A stretch of DNA of 64,000 nucleotides from Piscicola geometra (GCA_943735955.1 OX030956.1:7357145-7421144); one strand, 5' to 3'; positions 44,701 to 56,760 are shown, numbered from the stretch's first letter. Numbers and translations are program-made. The notes: generated from the sequence alone by a model not told the origin.

Positions 44701-47700
44701 GGGTGGTGGACAGATGGAAGCTAGGTGGGTGGTGGACTAATGGATGCAAGGTGGGTGGTGGACAGATGGAAGCAAGGTGGGTGGTGAACTAATGGAAGCA
44801 AGGTGGGTGGTGGACTAATGGAAGCAAGGTGGGGGGTGGACAGATGGAAGCTAGGTGGGTGGTGGACTAATGGATGCAAGGTGGGTGGTGGACAGATGGA
44901 AGCTAGGTGGGTGGTGGACTAATGGATGCAAGGTGGGTGGTAGTAGACAGATGGATTGTGCGATGAGAAGAGATAGTCTGGATTGGAAGAACACTATTTG
45001 GAGAAATAATTTCAGAAATATCTTATTTTTATTGATATACAATTCAATTTATTATCGTTTATGCTTTCCGAATATTAAAGCTACACACCTTCCATCAGAA
45101 AGGGAAGGGGAAGGGCGAAGAGGCAGACGGGACTTCAGAAGATCACGAAAAGAAAGAATCCTCCTCTCCTCCTCCTCCTTCCCAGCATCAAGTACCCCTC
45201 CTCCATCCATCTCCTCCATTCCTCAACCTGCAGGCATCCACTGTAGATGCCATTGAGGTTTCACTAACCCTGGATACCTCCATAGGTTTCAAAATACATT
45301 ATAAAACTTTGAAATGCGTTGCGAAAGTTTCAAATACTAATTTTTCACCTAATTTGTTTCTATATAGCCCATTTAGCATCACGTAATAAAAGGTGGTACG
45401 ACAGTTACTGACACTTCCAATAACATAAATACGGTAATTTATCAAGTAAAAAACATTAATGTATCAAATTAAAACAGTTACGAATTACATCATTACGGTA
45501 ATGTAACAAAGTTACATTCTTACGGTAACGTATCAAAGTTACATCATTACGGTAATGCAACAAAGTTACATCATTACGGTAATGTAATAAAATTACACCA
45601 TTACGGTATTTAAAAAAATTAAATCATAATTACAGCATTACACTAGAGAATTACATTGATGACAGCTTCTCCACTCCTCCAGGACCGCCCTCTTGTCGGT
45701 GTTACGAGGGCACTCTGCTGGTGAAGATGAACAAGACGACGTTCCATTCAGACTCTGCTGGCGTCGAAGCTGATAATCATAATCATAATAGTATTAATAA
45801 TAACAATTGCCGCAATAAGGATGAAAATAATTATAATAATATTATTAATAGTAAAGGTGTAAATGAAATAAACAGAAATAATAAAGATTTTACTGGAATG
45901 AACGGTGGCAACACAATGAATCGCAACAACAGCAACATCAACAACAACAACAACATAAACAACAACAAGATCAACAACAACAACAACTGCAACAACCTAG
46001 AGGCTTGGGACTTGAGGATGGAGAGGTGTCGTTACGTCACGGTGGACGGAAACGTCGTCATCGCCCTGAAGGATGGCTCCTTCAAGGTTGTTGGAGTGCC
46101 TTTTCGTGTGGATGATGATTTTATATTTTCATTATCATCAGTATTATTGCTGATTTTAGATTATGTATGTTTATTTTACTTCTTAGTAATCATTTGTTCT
46201 TAATTTTATTTATAGGTTATATATTGTTATAATTAACGGATATCTAAAACAGCTTAAACGGCTCTTACAACCGGTCAGGCCTTAAGAAGAAAATGTATTT
46301 ATTTATTTATTTACTTTTTTCACGGGGCTTACGTAGTTCTTGGTGATGCCCATCTCCTCTCCAAGAATCTTCGGTTGTGTGGCAGTGAGGCCAAAACTGT
46401 TGCTTTTGAGCCGCGAGTCTTTAACCACTCGAAAACCCGTTCAACACAAAGATATCTAAAAAATAACGAAATAAACGTCAATTATGAATTAATTAATTAA
46501 TGAGAAAATTAATTTACGTAAAGTTTTTCATACAATCAACTTTATCCTCCTTCATGTATCATTTTCAAGATTTTGTTCTCTGACGGCTCTGTGAAGGAGC
46601 ACACGAGGATACCCAAGCAGTGCCTCATTAACCGAAAGTCCCAGAAACCACGCCCATCCCTATCGCCCACCCAGCCACCCACCAGTTGGTTTCTTTTGTC
46701 TGCGCATTTGCATGCTTTAATGGCATCCAACTGTGGTTGCTGGTGATTTTCAATGTTTTCTTTCAATTTGCAACATCGTCACTTAATAGTTAACTTTTAT
46801 AGCTACAGAAACAGAAAAACAAGAAGATAAAAAACCGGATAAAAAGACAAAAAACAAAACTGAATCTGCAGACAAAGGCCTTCCTCCCACCACCACCACT
46901 GCCATAACTAATACGGATAAAGAAGCCACGGACAAAGGAGCGAACGCCGATGACGAAGCGATGAATGAAGAGGATGAGTGGTGTTGCAGCACAACGACAG
47001 CAGATGGCAGGAGGTACTACCAGGACAGGCTTGGTGATGTCGTTCATCTGGAACCCCTCAAGTTTTATACGGTAACTGATCCGTGTACCCTAGAAGTGAG
47101 TGGATGGTTTGGTTGGGTGGATGGGTGGGTGAGTGGGTTGGTCGAAAAGTGTGTAGGTTGGTTGTTTGAGTAAGTGAGTTGTTTGGCGTGGGCTGATGGG
47201 GTAGTTGGTTAGTGGGAATGGGTGGGGGAAAGAACTTTTTGTTGGGAATTGGATGGGTGGGTGAATGGGCTGATTAGATAAATAAGTAGATGACTGAGGG
47301 CACGGGTAAACGGGTCGGTTGGTGAAAGTGTTCAGGTTGGGTAAATGGGCTTTTAGCTAAAGACTGTAGGTAGACCCTCTAATTCCAAATGGACTATTAA
47401 TCCTCAAAAATCCACTAAAAACTCATTTCAACCTACCAACCCTGCACAGAGCATCACGACGAGGGAAGATAGAGTGTTGATGGTGCAGAGACCGGACGGC
47501 AGTTTGACCGTTGAGTTTGAGGACTTCACACGCATCACCAGCCAGCAACGATTACCTTTGAGTGCGTTTCAAACGTATCAATGCTATGAAAAGACATTGT
47601 TTGAAACTTAGTGGCGCCTATTTTGTTTATTCCCAAATATAATTTTACAAAAAAATGTTTAACAATTCTTGGAATGTATCACAAAATTCACTATTTAAAT

Positions 47701-50700
47701 GAAAACCTCTCGATCATTCCAATGCAGACTCTTGTTGCAAAGCGTTTTCCAAGAAGGTATCCACGCACTTCAGCATCGACCACCCGGTCCTTCCCTCCGT
47801 GCACCACAACGGCGCCACCATCAGCGTCCACTTCCAGCATCTGCACTGCTCCATCGTGGCCCACCACCAAGGCGGCTATGTCGTCAAAGACACCAGCAAT
47901 CCACGTCTCTACAGCGAGCTGATCATCTCGCCGCATGGAGTGGCCGCTTACTTGACCCATGAAATGAAAACTATCATCAATGCTGCATCGAATTCTGAAA
48001 GTAAAAAAGAAACTTCGACCACTACAACTACTACTACATCGGTGGCTGAAGCGTGCTCGGCGCCTCGGTTGAGTGGTAGTGGTTACTTCAGCTCGATGTG
48101 TACGTGCTACAACTGCCACTTTTGCTGCAGTGAGTGTGGTTCGTGCGACAGTTGTGGTAAGAGCGGTACATTCTTCACTTTCAACGCTGTCCCTTCCAAT
48201 ACTGTGGTGATTACGAAAAGTGCGGTTGTTGGGAATGGTGGGTGTGCAAGTGGAGGTGGAGGTAGTGAAGATGAAAAAGAGGAAGAAGAAAAAGAAGAAG
48301 AAGAAAATTGCAAAGAAGCTGTCAACGAGCTTAAAAATGATTGTCAGAACAACAACACCCACAGAGACAACAAAAACAACAACAACTATTGCCAAGACGA
48401 CAATTTTTCAGTCACAGTCAAAAATTGCATCGAGAACTTTGAGCAGCAGCTTTTGAAGGCCACAGACAAGCGGAAAGCCTCTATTGGCGTGACGTACAAC
48501 AGGGCAGACATGGAAGGAAGAGGGAGTGGCGATGATGAAGCCACAGCCACCGAAACCGCTCCAGTGGCCAACTACCAGCTGCCGCAGATCACCACCACCG
48601 CGGCCATTTGCAACCAGAGCGACAGAAGCACCAGCCACATTTACTTCTTGCGGCATCATGACGCCGTCGTCATGGAAACGATTGACGTGACGGGAAGGCG
48701 CTACAGAGTGATGAAGGACGGAAAGAGTTGTGTCAATTTCGAGACGTTCAACCGACTTTGTTCTGGTTGGTTGCTTACAATTATTGCATAGGTAATTAAT
48801 CTAATTTTTCTTGATGATTTTCAGTCCTTTGTTTACTCGTTTAGAGTTAGACGGTCACTCATCGACATGGATGGTCATTTTTCTATTTCAACGGCACTTT
48901 ATTGCCTTTATCATTTTAAAAGCCGATTTTTTAAAAGTATTTCATTATTTCTTAAACTTGACTTCAAACTTGGAATGTATATGAATAAGCGGCATAACTA
49001 CTTCCCACACACTCCTTCTAACCACACGTTTCAGACTCCCTCCCGATGGAAACTCTGACGAACACTGCGGGAGAAGACGCCGTGCGGATGTTCCGAATAG
49101 ACGGAGGAAAAAGTGTCGGATGCGGAAGAGGCGGCTCAGAGTTTGTGAAGGCGTCATGGGTGGACGAGTTGGTGGAAGCGATTGGAGACGAGGGAGTGAC
49201 GAGGGAGAGTCTATACGACCAGAGTCCCCAGTCGATGGTGGTGAGTGTGATGAAGAGAGTGATCGAGGAGGGGGACAAGAGGGCACTCGATAACGAAAAG
49301 ACCAGCTACAGGTCCGTCTTGAGTCCGTACAAGGAGGACATAATTCCCGTTGGATTGGTGAATCGAGATCTGGATGAGGCGTATGAGGAGGTGGAAAAGG
49401 ATGAAGTGGATAATTGTGGGTATAAAACTCAGCGAGAGGTTAAAAAGAATAAAAAAGAAAAAATGTTCTTAAGATTTGGAACTGATGCCGGTGTCGGGTT
49501 GAATATAAAACATTGGGGTGTCGACTGTGCAAGAAACACCAAACTAAGCAAGGCGATGTGCAGGAGAAGCTGGAAAGATATTGATGGTGGAAACAGACAT
49601 GACACCAAGAATGGAGTTGACGGAAAAGGTGGAATGAATCATATATATAAAAGATCAGAGAATAAAGACAAAAATGAGAAAAACGGAGATTTTGAGGCTG
49701 ACATAGAAAACGAAGGAGATGGAAATAGAAAAAATCAAATGATGAAAGATGCGAGCAATGATGTTGATGATGTTGGAAAAGTGAAAAGAAAGAAATGTGG
49801 AAAGCAAAAGAGTTGTGGAAAGGTTCCCCTCTTTGAGATGAGAAGGTTCTTTCGCTATAGAAGTCTCAGCAGGGATGTCAGAAAAAAGTGAGAATTCTGA
49901 TTTTTATATTTATTATTTTCATATTTGTAAAAACTTTGTTTTTGTTGAGTAATTAAACATGTTATATATAAATTCTTCGATCAAACTGTAACACTTCACA
50001 AGATATTTTCCTTATTTCTACTCAATGTAGACATAAATACATTTGAAATGCATTTTGCGCGCTCTGATAGTTTGAGAATAATTTGCAAATGTAAAAAGAG
50101 ATGAAAACAATACAATTTGATATATAAACTCAGCATATGTGGCACATAAAGTCCATAGGTTTGATTTTAAAGTAAACTTTTTGAAAGGTTGGAAAAAGGA
50201 GTGAAAGCTTATACAGATGAAGTGATGAAGAGAAAAAATAAGATGGATGGATGGAAGAGTGGGATGCTAGCTGAGAACCAAAACGAAGGTGAAGAGGAAG
50301 AAGAAGAAGACGAGGAAAGTGGTGATGAAGAAGAAGAAGAAGATGATGATGATGATGAAGGAAAAGAAAAAGTTTTTGCCTCACACGACCTCACTGATGA
50401 TGATCATGTTGATGAGGAAGATGAAGAAGAAGAAGAGGTTGGTAATGATGACGAGGAAACAGGCTTAGAAACCGATGAAATTCCGAGCAAAGAGTATGGC
50501 GACTTTGGGCGTGATGATAACGATGTTATAGTGGATGGAAGGGATATGAAAATGGATGCTAAAGAAGATGAAGATAGATGCGCTTGCTACAAAGAACAAT
50601 ACAAGCCTGAAACGATTACCAACATCGAGCAAATCGCCAGTCTCGACACACCCACCACCTCGACCATCAACACCAAGACGTCAATCCTCTCGAACAGGAA

Positions 50701-51984
50701 CGACCGGCAAGATGACTACCCTCCCGATGAACAAAACATCACTTCGTCGACACCCGCCTACCCTTCGATCGGCGTCGTTAAGAACTTTGACCGAGATCTC
50801 TCCGATGGATCGATCGACCGCTCGTACTTCAAATTCGTCTCTAAGAGCATCATCGGCGACTTCTTCAACGCCTCTTACACACACAACAACAACGCTAGCA
50901 TCGTAACGAATAATCAGCCTATCACAAATGAAGTTAAAAACGATTTTGGGAGTTGTGAAACAAATAATAATATTATTACTAACAACATTAACAACAATAC
51001 AAACAATAATAATGGCTCTCTGACTAAATTATCGACTTCCGAGATCAACTTTGGCTTCGTGTTAGAAGGAAGAACTTACAAGTACACCTTGTTCCTCGAC
51101 AATCAACTCGGCCTCAAAGCCAAACGCTTCTTCGTGCAACATCCCCCGCCATCGACCGGCATCAAAGTATTTTACCTTACCAACGTGGTGCGTTCACTTA
51201 TTTCTCAATAAAGTTTGAAATAATCTATTTTTAAAATATTAAACATAATTAAATAAGAATATTTTTATATAATTTAAATAAACATATTTTATTGAATGCA
51301 ATTTGTATCGAACCTTATAGCATCCTTTTTATAGCATTACTATCAGCACCAATAACATCTCTAAATCTCAACATACAACAACAGCTTCCAAAAGGAGAGA
51401 AGGCGGCAATAGAAGTGGAATTGTTTGGGATTGCTGCTGGGATATCCGGAAGAGAAGGGGTGGGCTGTGTGGATCATGTGATGCTGGTACGTGTGGAAGA
51501 GATGCCAGACGAAAGAGCTGCTGAGGGTGGTAGTAGTGATCGAGATGGCAATCGAAAGTTGGATAGTGTACGAAGCGGGAATGGTGATGGTAAAAAGAAT
51601 TTGGGAGAGGAGAGAGTTGAAGGGGATTCGAAATCTGCAAAAACCTTATACTGTGCCATAAAGGCAAATATCCTTTGAAGTATTTCTCATAGATTTTAAA
51701 AACCTTATTTAACCATTTTTGGTATTATATTTATGCTCAAGAAAGGCATATATTATAAAAATGTAAAATAATATTAAATGTTTAAAATACTTTCTTTAAC
51801 TAAACCCTCCATTTCACGAGTTGTAGCCAATAGCAGTGGTCTGAGTGATGATGATAATGATTGTGAGATCGTGGAAGCCAATCAGAGGCTTCAAACGAAG
51901 GGCGTCAAACGGGTGCAGTGCAAGCCCCCTTCCGGAAACAAGCTACTGCACAAGTGGAGCAAAGTCAAGGGTAGGAATGTGTAG
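32765..51984 (+). CDS. SPAG17: SPAG17 (PF6) homologue, axonemal central-pair protein
   Basis: About 32 phase-consistent exons encode roughly 3,050 residues, against 2,223 in human. Start ATG 32765 ([12 protein letters not shown]). Recognisable blocks in order: [13 protein letters not shown] (33.1 kb), [18 protein letters not shown] (33.8), [16 protein letters not shown] (34.4), [14 protein letters not shown] (36.3), [15 protein letters not shown] (38.9), [13 protein letters not shown] and ITSNCGFR (40.3), [13 protein letters not shown] and [13 protein letters not shown] (42.2), [20 protein letters not shown] (44.1), [14 protein letters not shown] (46.6), [20 protein letters not shown] (47.5), [19 protein letters not shown] (48.6), and near the C terminus [19 protein letters not shown] (51.15), an MSP-like domain. 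PF6/SPAG17 builds the C1a projection of motile cilia. Extra length comes from Asn-, acidic- and Lys/Glu-rich insertions. The splice between the last two exons (about 51385-51589 and 51821-51984) is uncertain. Confidence 0.92.
36048..36113 (+). mobile_element. Dispersed short repeat with (GAT)n tail, copy 1
   Basis: The sequence TTGTCGTGGCGGGAAAAAGA...CTTATCTGTGCCCGCTTGATGATG is matched by the copy at 38036-38096 on the other strand. It ends in GAT triplets. It lies in a SPAG17 intron and may be the 3' part of a SINE. Confidence 0.5.
37359..37508. repeat. (GGAT)n microsatellite starting on a SPAG17 donor
   Basis: The donor GTTGGATGG after the exon ending at 37358 is the first unit of about 35 GGAT/GAAT repeats. 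Confidence 0.93.
38036..38096 (-). mobile_element. Dispersed short repeat with (GAT)n tail, copy 2
   Basis: Inverse copy of the 36.05-kb segment (minus sense TTTTGCCACGAAAAAGA...CTTATCTGCGCTCGCTCGATGATG), about 75-80% alike over 60 bp, again ending in GAT triplets. Confidence 0.5.
39571..40169. other. SPAG17 intron, AT-rich
   Basis: Nothing beyond splice sites was recognised; the middle is A/T-rich with several T8 runs. Confidence 0.5.
41690..42150. repeat. (ACAACACTCC)n tract upstream of a SPAG17 acceptor
   Basis: Irregular CACAACACTCCA-type repeats of about 10-12 bp fill the intron before the exon at 42153. They leave two long overlapping open frames that are not coding. Confidence 0.85.
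42545..43470. repeat. 15-bp (CACCATCATCACAAA)n minisatellite, about 60 copies
   Basis: Near-perfect 15-bp units, interrupted three times by the same CATGATCATCACCATCATCAT block, occupy 0.9 kb of SPAG17 intron. The block recurs after arrays of different length, so whole segments were duplicated. A His/Lys frame stays open into the next exon, but the exon starts only at the CACAG acceptor at 43483. Confidence 0.95.
43690..44030 (+). repeat. Asn-rich codon expansion inside a SPAG17 exon
   Basis: Within the exon 43484-44131, AAT runs and then AAC/TAC runs encode Asn-rich sequence placed between the conserved strands TVHVINP and [11 protein letters not shown]. Frame is kept throughout. The change from AAT to AAC units suggests two separate expansions. 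Confidence 0.85.
44260..44432. repeat. (CAT/CAC)n tract ending on a SPAG17 acceptor
   Basis: CATCATCACCAC triplets run for 170 bp directly into the acceptor CACCACCAG before the exon at 44433. Confidence 0.92.
44621..44945. repeat. 26-bp tandem repeat containing a SPAG17 splice donor
   Basis: The exon ends GGAAGCAAG/GTGGGT. About twelve further copies of GGAAGCAAGGTGGGTGGTGG + ACAGAT follow, most with an intact donor, some with GGATGCAAG or GGAAGCTAG variants that alternate in pairs. Confidence 0.92.
45470..45615. repeat. 27-bp tandem repeat with internal near-palindrome
   Basis: Four to five copies of AAAGTTACATCATTACGGTA + ATGTAAC. Each contains CATTACGGTAATG, a near-perfect palindrome. 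Related TACGGTAAT strings extend from about 45430 to 45625 in the SPAG17 intron. Confidence 0.85.
46250..46445 (-). mobile_element. SINE-like element in SPAG17 intron
   Basis: Minus sense begins AACGGGTTTTCGAGTGGTTAA then GACTCGCGGCTC, similar to the head of the 30.5-kb SINE, and carries an (AAAT)n tract at 46295-46312. The B box is not clear. Probably an older or different subfamily. Confidence 0.45.
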
Positions 51985-53825
51985 TGAAAAATACTTATCT
52001 TTTTCATTTTATACCTTATAATAGTATAATATATTTATAATATTTAATATATAAATTTATTAAATGGTATAATATAGAAATTAATATAACTTATTGTAAA
52101 ATATAATGTTTTCAAACTTTAATAGAAAGAAATGTAAAATAAACTAGATTCTAAGAATCATCATTCAATCCTTAACCAGAGGGAAGAATAGCAACTTTCA
52201 GAACCGAGAAATGAAGACGCTAGAACTATTTTGACATTTATATAGCGTTATACTAAAAAATACTGAAATATTTACAAATTAATGAACTTGTCATGGCAAA
52301 ATTAATAAGTACAATGATTTTTCTTTTTTTTAAAATATTTTCGCATTTAATATTTTGAGACATTTATTTTTTAAAGTTTGTAACCTTTATTGAGAATTCT
52401 CATAAATAACCGAGGCGTTAAACAGTTCTATTCAAACAAAAACCATTAAATGACTACCAACTCATCACGGCTATCTCATAAAGTAAACCCGAATGGTTAA
52501 GCATTTCAAACTTCTCCAGTACAAGCAACAAAACGAAAATGACTTGAATAAGGCACAAAAGCATTGAGCAAAATAATCATCTAACTATCCCGCTCATCCA
52601 ACATCAACTCTATCCATTTTTTCTTCTCTTTCACACATCCTTAAATCTTATCTCTCATCCATAACTACACCGAGACATCCCCTTCTCAGATAGATCTTCT
52701 TATCCTCTTGCTGGGCTATGTTGCTTGGTCTTCTGAAAAAGGAAATTGTAGTAAATTAACAAGTTAATATTTTCATATTTAATTGGAAATAATTAATATT
52801 ATTTGAAGATTTTGATGATTTTAAAAATCAATTATAGGAATAGATAAGAAAACCACTTTTTAGCTTGAATAGGACACTGGGGACAAGACTTAGTGGAATT
52901 GATGGAGTGGGTGGAATGGATTCTCTTGGATTGAATGCCCATATGAGGGGTCTTTCTAGGGTTGTTTGGAGAAGGAAGAATGAAATGAGGGTCAGAGAGA
53001 CCTTGAGAGAGGGTAGTGGAAGTGTTATAATTGCAGAAGTAGGTGGGAAAAGAAGGAGGAGCAAAGGAAATGGTCTGAACAGCCTTCTCCTGTTTGTGAA
53101 CCACCCTAGAAAACTTCCTGAACTTGCGGGAAGCCAGCTGCAGCAGGTTGCATGAAGTCTTTGGTTTCTTGATGCCCTGTGAGGGCTTCATGCTGGCTGC
53201 GGTGGTTGCTGCCTAGAGGATGCTCTGCTGGTGCGAGAAATGTATGGTTCAAAAGTATTTGAAAAGAATGAACGATAAAAAAATATTTCTATCCTTTCCA
53301 TGCCTTATCCTTTTTTTCTAATTGATTGAAGAAGAAAACAATGAAATTGCGACATAATTAAAAGACAGAAGATAAAAATGTGTTAAACAAACTAGTTGTT
53401 AAAAAAAATTTTTTTGTAAAAAGTTGTGAAAAATTAAATTTGAATTAGCTAGAAAATAAAAAATATGACTCACACGAGCTTGGGTGAATATCCTAAGATA
53501 TTAATCCATGTGGTGTTGGACACCTTTATTTATGATTGCAGGTAAATTATGATTTTATATTCTTATAAATAAAATTGTATAGAAAAATTAATACAATTAT
53601 TCGTGATAATTATAAAAATAGATATCAATATTTTAATTAGATAAGTTCTTGTTTTTATCAATTATATTTATTTTCATTTATAAATAAATAAATAAATTTT
53701 CAAATGTAAATTGTAAATTTAAAAAATTATTTTTGTTAAATGTCTTTTATTCTGAGGTCTGAATGCAATTAATTTATCTTGGCTTTTTATAGTATCGACT
53801 CTAAGTGCTTACTCGTGTCAGAATC
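51985..53825. other. Interval between SPAG17 and the nucleolin-like gene
   Basis: AT-rich except 52.83-53.22 kb, which has higher GC and a minus-strand frame (separate entry). An AATAAA-type signal for SPAG17 is not obvious; TAAAATAAACTAG at about 52136 is a candidate. Nothing else was recognised. Confidence 0.45.
52832..53191 (-). CDS. Possible small unrecognised protein or exon
   Basis: A 119-codon frame begins MKPSQGIKKPKTSCNLLQLA, continues RKFRKFSRVVHKQEKAV and then becomes Ser/Pro/Thr/Asn-rich. The base composition differs from the surrounding AT-rich sequence and the first 45 residues are Lys/Arg-rich and free of simple repeats, which favours coding. There is no stop in frame until 52832; upstream an in-frame TAG lies 7 codons before the ATG. 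I do not recognise it. It could be a single-exon small protein or the last exon of a minus-strand gene. Confidence 0.3.
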   Translation of the reverse strand: MKPSQGIKKPKTSCNLLQLASRKFRKFSRVVHKQEKAVQTISFAPPSFPTYFCNYNTSTTLSQGLSDPHFILPSPNNPRKTPHMGIQSKRIHSTHSINSTKSCPQCPIQAKKWFSYLFL

Positions 53826-54455
53826 ATGGCGAAGAAATTCAAACCAATCTCTAAGGTTTGATTATTTAGACTCATTTACAAATGTGAAGGTATTCAAGGT
53901 CGAAATTATATATTTCTTAGTCACTTAAATTGAGAACTTTAATGCGAAATTTAACAAATTTCCCGCATTGCATTCTAAATTAATCAATTTATTCTTTAAA
54001 TTTTAAAGTTTAAAAAAATAGATAAAAATTTCAGACACCTCAAATGACTAGAAAGAAGGTAGACACGATGAAAGCCACGTCCGAACCACAAATCAAACGA
54101 AAGAAATTGGTAATGGATCTCGATGATGATGATCACGAGTTCCATGTAAGTTTCATTGTATTTTTTTGTGGTATTCACTTCATATCTTGATTAGTTTTTA
54201 AATCATTTAAATTCTCAATGAGGAAATAATTTATTTTGTTAATATCATTTAAGTGTCTTTTTTCTTCAATATAATGATTTTTCTCAATAGTTTTCACTGA
54301 ATTTAGTATAAATAGCAATTAATATAGTTAAATATCAAAAATACTCAGAAGACTCTCAAGGTAAAAAAAGAAAAAGTGGTTATTAAAAACAAAAAAGAAA
54401 AGGAAGAAGAAGATGATGAAGTAGATAGTGACATTGATAGTGATATCGATGATCT

Positions 54456-54492
<37 letters not shown>

Positions 54493-56338
54493 ATAGATGA
54501 AGAAGACAGTGATGATGATGAATTGGACAGTGAAGATGGTGGTGATGATGAGAAGGAGGAAGAAGAAGAAGATGAAGAGGATGTGAAAACGAAAGTAGCT
54601 AAACAGAATGGAAAAGGTGAGAATATAGATATTAAAATGTCTTGAAATAAAAAATAACAATCTTTATTAAATCAGCAGTAGTTGGCGCGGAAAAGGCGAA
54701 TAAGAAGAAGGTTGATGAAAAGAAGAAAAAGGTTGATGAAAAGAAGAAAAAGATTGATGAAAAGAAGCAGCCAAAAAAGAAGGAAGAGCCAGCTCCAAGC
54801 AAAATGCTTAAAAGCACAGATGCAGCTGTGCAGGAAGCCAATGCCCACATTGGTAAGTTTGTCCTTTTGATATCTTAGAGTTATAAGCTAAGTAAAGTTT
54901 TACCACTATGAAAACATTTCAGTTATTATTTTCATCAAAAACATATATTGACAACCACAACCATCGTCATCACTTCACAACAGAGGAGAGGAATGAGAGG
55001 AGTCTTTTTGTGAAGCTTCTTCCGACCACGATGACAGAGGCGGGCATCAAGGAGTTGTGCACGGGCATCCAGAGGGTTCGATTTCTGAGGAAGAACAAGA
55101 AGAAGCCTGATTCGAGGCTGTGAGTGTGGAGTGGGGTGGAAGCGGATGTTTATATTGAATGTGTTTTAGGTTGGGTTTTTGGGGTGAGGGTTGGGTCTCA
55201 AAGGTGTGTAGGAAAATGATAGGGTTAAATATTGATTTAAAATTAATGGTTTTACAAATAGTCTATAACAAGAAGAGATTTCACATCCATTCTTTACTGC
55301 TTTTTAAATTCCAAAACCACCATGCCCACCACAAAGCAGGAGTGGATTCGTTGAGTTTGAAAGTCCTGCCGTGATGGAGAAGTCATTGCCGAAGTTCAAG
55401 GAGGCCTTGAAGAAGAAGGCAGAAGATGCCATTGTCGATTATGCAGGCATGAAGAGTAAGTACAACAAGCAGAAGAGTGAGTGGGGATTGCGATGTTTTG
55501 GCATTCTTTTTTGGTTTTTATTTATTTTTTATCATTTGCTCATATCCATTTTAATTTTTTTTAAGTTAAATTTTTTTTAATGCTATCCACAACGCAGAAG
55601 ACAGAATGATTCTCTACACTCCACTCAAGCTATTTGTCAGCGGCTTTGAGAAGGACAGCGCCACGATGTACGAGCTCAAAAAGATGTTTCCAAACGCCTC
55701 GAGCATCTTGGGAGACTTCAGTAAGGAACCAAATGTTCCCAAACACAAACAAGTCTTGAAATCAGAGTGAGTGGCATGGGTGTCTATGATTAGTTGGTGT
55801 ATTTTTTATTTGAGTTTATAAAAAAAAATTTTAAATCATCTGAAAACAGTATTTGTTAATTATATTTATTCGATTTTTCACAACCTCCAGTGTGTGCACG
55901 GTTTGTTTCAAAAGTGAAGATGAATGCAAGGAGGCGTTTTCATTTAAACTGACCAGCAAGTCTGGAACTAAACTCGTCATTCAGTATGCCAAGGCGAATG
56001 CAAGGCAAGCGAAGAACGCCATTAAAAGGTTGAGGAAAAAAGCGAAGAGACAAAGGCAAAAGGAAGCAGCTGGAAAAGAAAATAGCGACAAGAAAAGTCC
56101 TGAAGTGAAGACAGCGGCAGTGAAAACGCCTCAGAAGGCGGCAAAGAAAGAAACAAATGCCAAACCAATGACACCTTCAACCGCCAAAGTATCTCCTGCG
56201 GCTGCCAAAAACTCGGCCAAGAAGATGAAGCTTGAAACACCCGCCAAGACCACGCCATCGCCCAAAGCGGTTGGATCAGCGCAAAAGAGAAAGTCACCAA
56301 TGGAGTCGAACAAAAAGGCTAAGAAAGCCAAAATATAA
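53826..56338 (+). CDS. Nucleolin-like protein: acidic N-terminus, two RRMs, basic tail
   Basis: Eight exons (53826-53855, 54035-54145, 54349-54616, 54676-54852, 54984-55119, 55340-55455, 55598-55766, 55891-56338) give 484 residues. The N terminus (MAKKFKPISK) is basic, then an Asp/Glu block (about residues 60-120) and Lys/Glu repeats (KKKVDEKKKK). RRM 1 runs from RSLFVKLLPTTMTEAGIKEL to SGFVEFESPAVMEKSL, the RNP1-like strand. RRM 2 runs from KLFVSGFEKDSATMYELKKM to VCTVCFKSEDECKEAF. The tail has TPSTAKVSPAAAK-type Thr-Pro/Lys repeats and ends KKAKKAKI. This order is that of nucleolin-type nucleolar proteins, though the Thr-Pro-Lys repeats are C-terminal here and no Gly-Arg box is present. A role in ribosome biogenesis is inferred from architecture only. 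Confidence 0.75.
54455..54560 (+). repeat. (GAT)n acidic codon run in exon
   Basis: GATGATGAT repeats encode the Asp run of the nucleolin-like protein; here a triplet repeat is used in frame as coding sequence. Confidence 0.8.
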
Positions 56339-56422
56339 GAACGTTTTATACTTTTTAAAGAAGTTTTAATTGGAGAGAGGTGACATCGTTTGCTAAAAAA
56401 TTTATTAAATGATCATATTTTT

Positions 56423-56428
56423 AATAAA
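56423..56428 (+). promoter_or_regulatory. Polyadenylation signal of the nucleolin-like gene
   Basis: AATAAA lies 85 nt after the stop codon and is followed by a T-rich and GTTGTGTTG sequence. Confidence 0.6.
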
Positions 56429-56760
56429 CCGACTTTTATTTTAAATTTGGGTTGTGTTGATAAAACAAATAAAATTAAAATAGGTGGTTAATGCAAATAT
56501 TTGATTGGGGGAGTGTAAAGAAAGCCGCATCTTTTATGCGTGAGTCATATATGAAATACATTATATAAACCTCGTTTGCTTGCATTTTGTGTGTAACAGA
56601 CACCGACACAAGATTCAGAGTGCTGGATGCAGTGTTGACTCACACTATTTGCACTTGCTCTCAAATCCATCACCTCTGCATGATATTAATCAACAATTAA
56701 GAGAATTATTGAAAAATTGCGTTTACAAATAGTTTTTAAAGTTGTAAGTAAATCGATAAA

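Noticed and set aside
44208..44792. A 194-codon frame joining a His run to basic sequence and Trp-rich repeats
   Set aside because: The true exon is 44433-44620 in the phase of [13 protein letters not shown]; the other parts are CAT repeats and donor-copy repeats.
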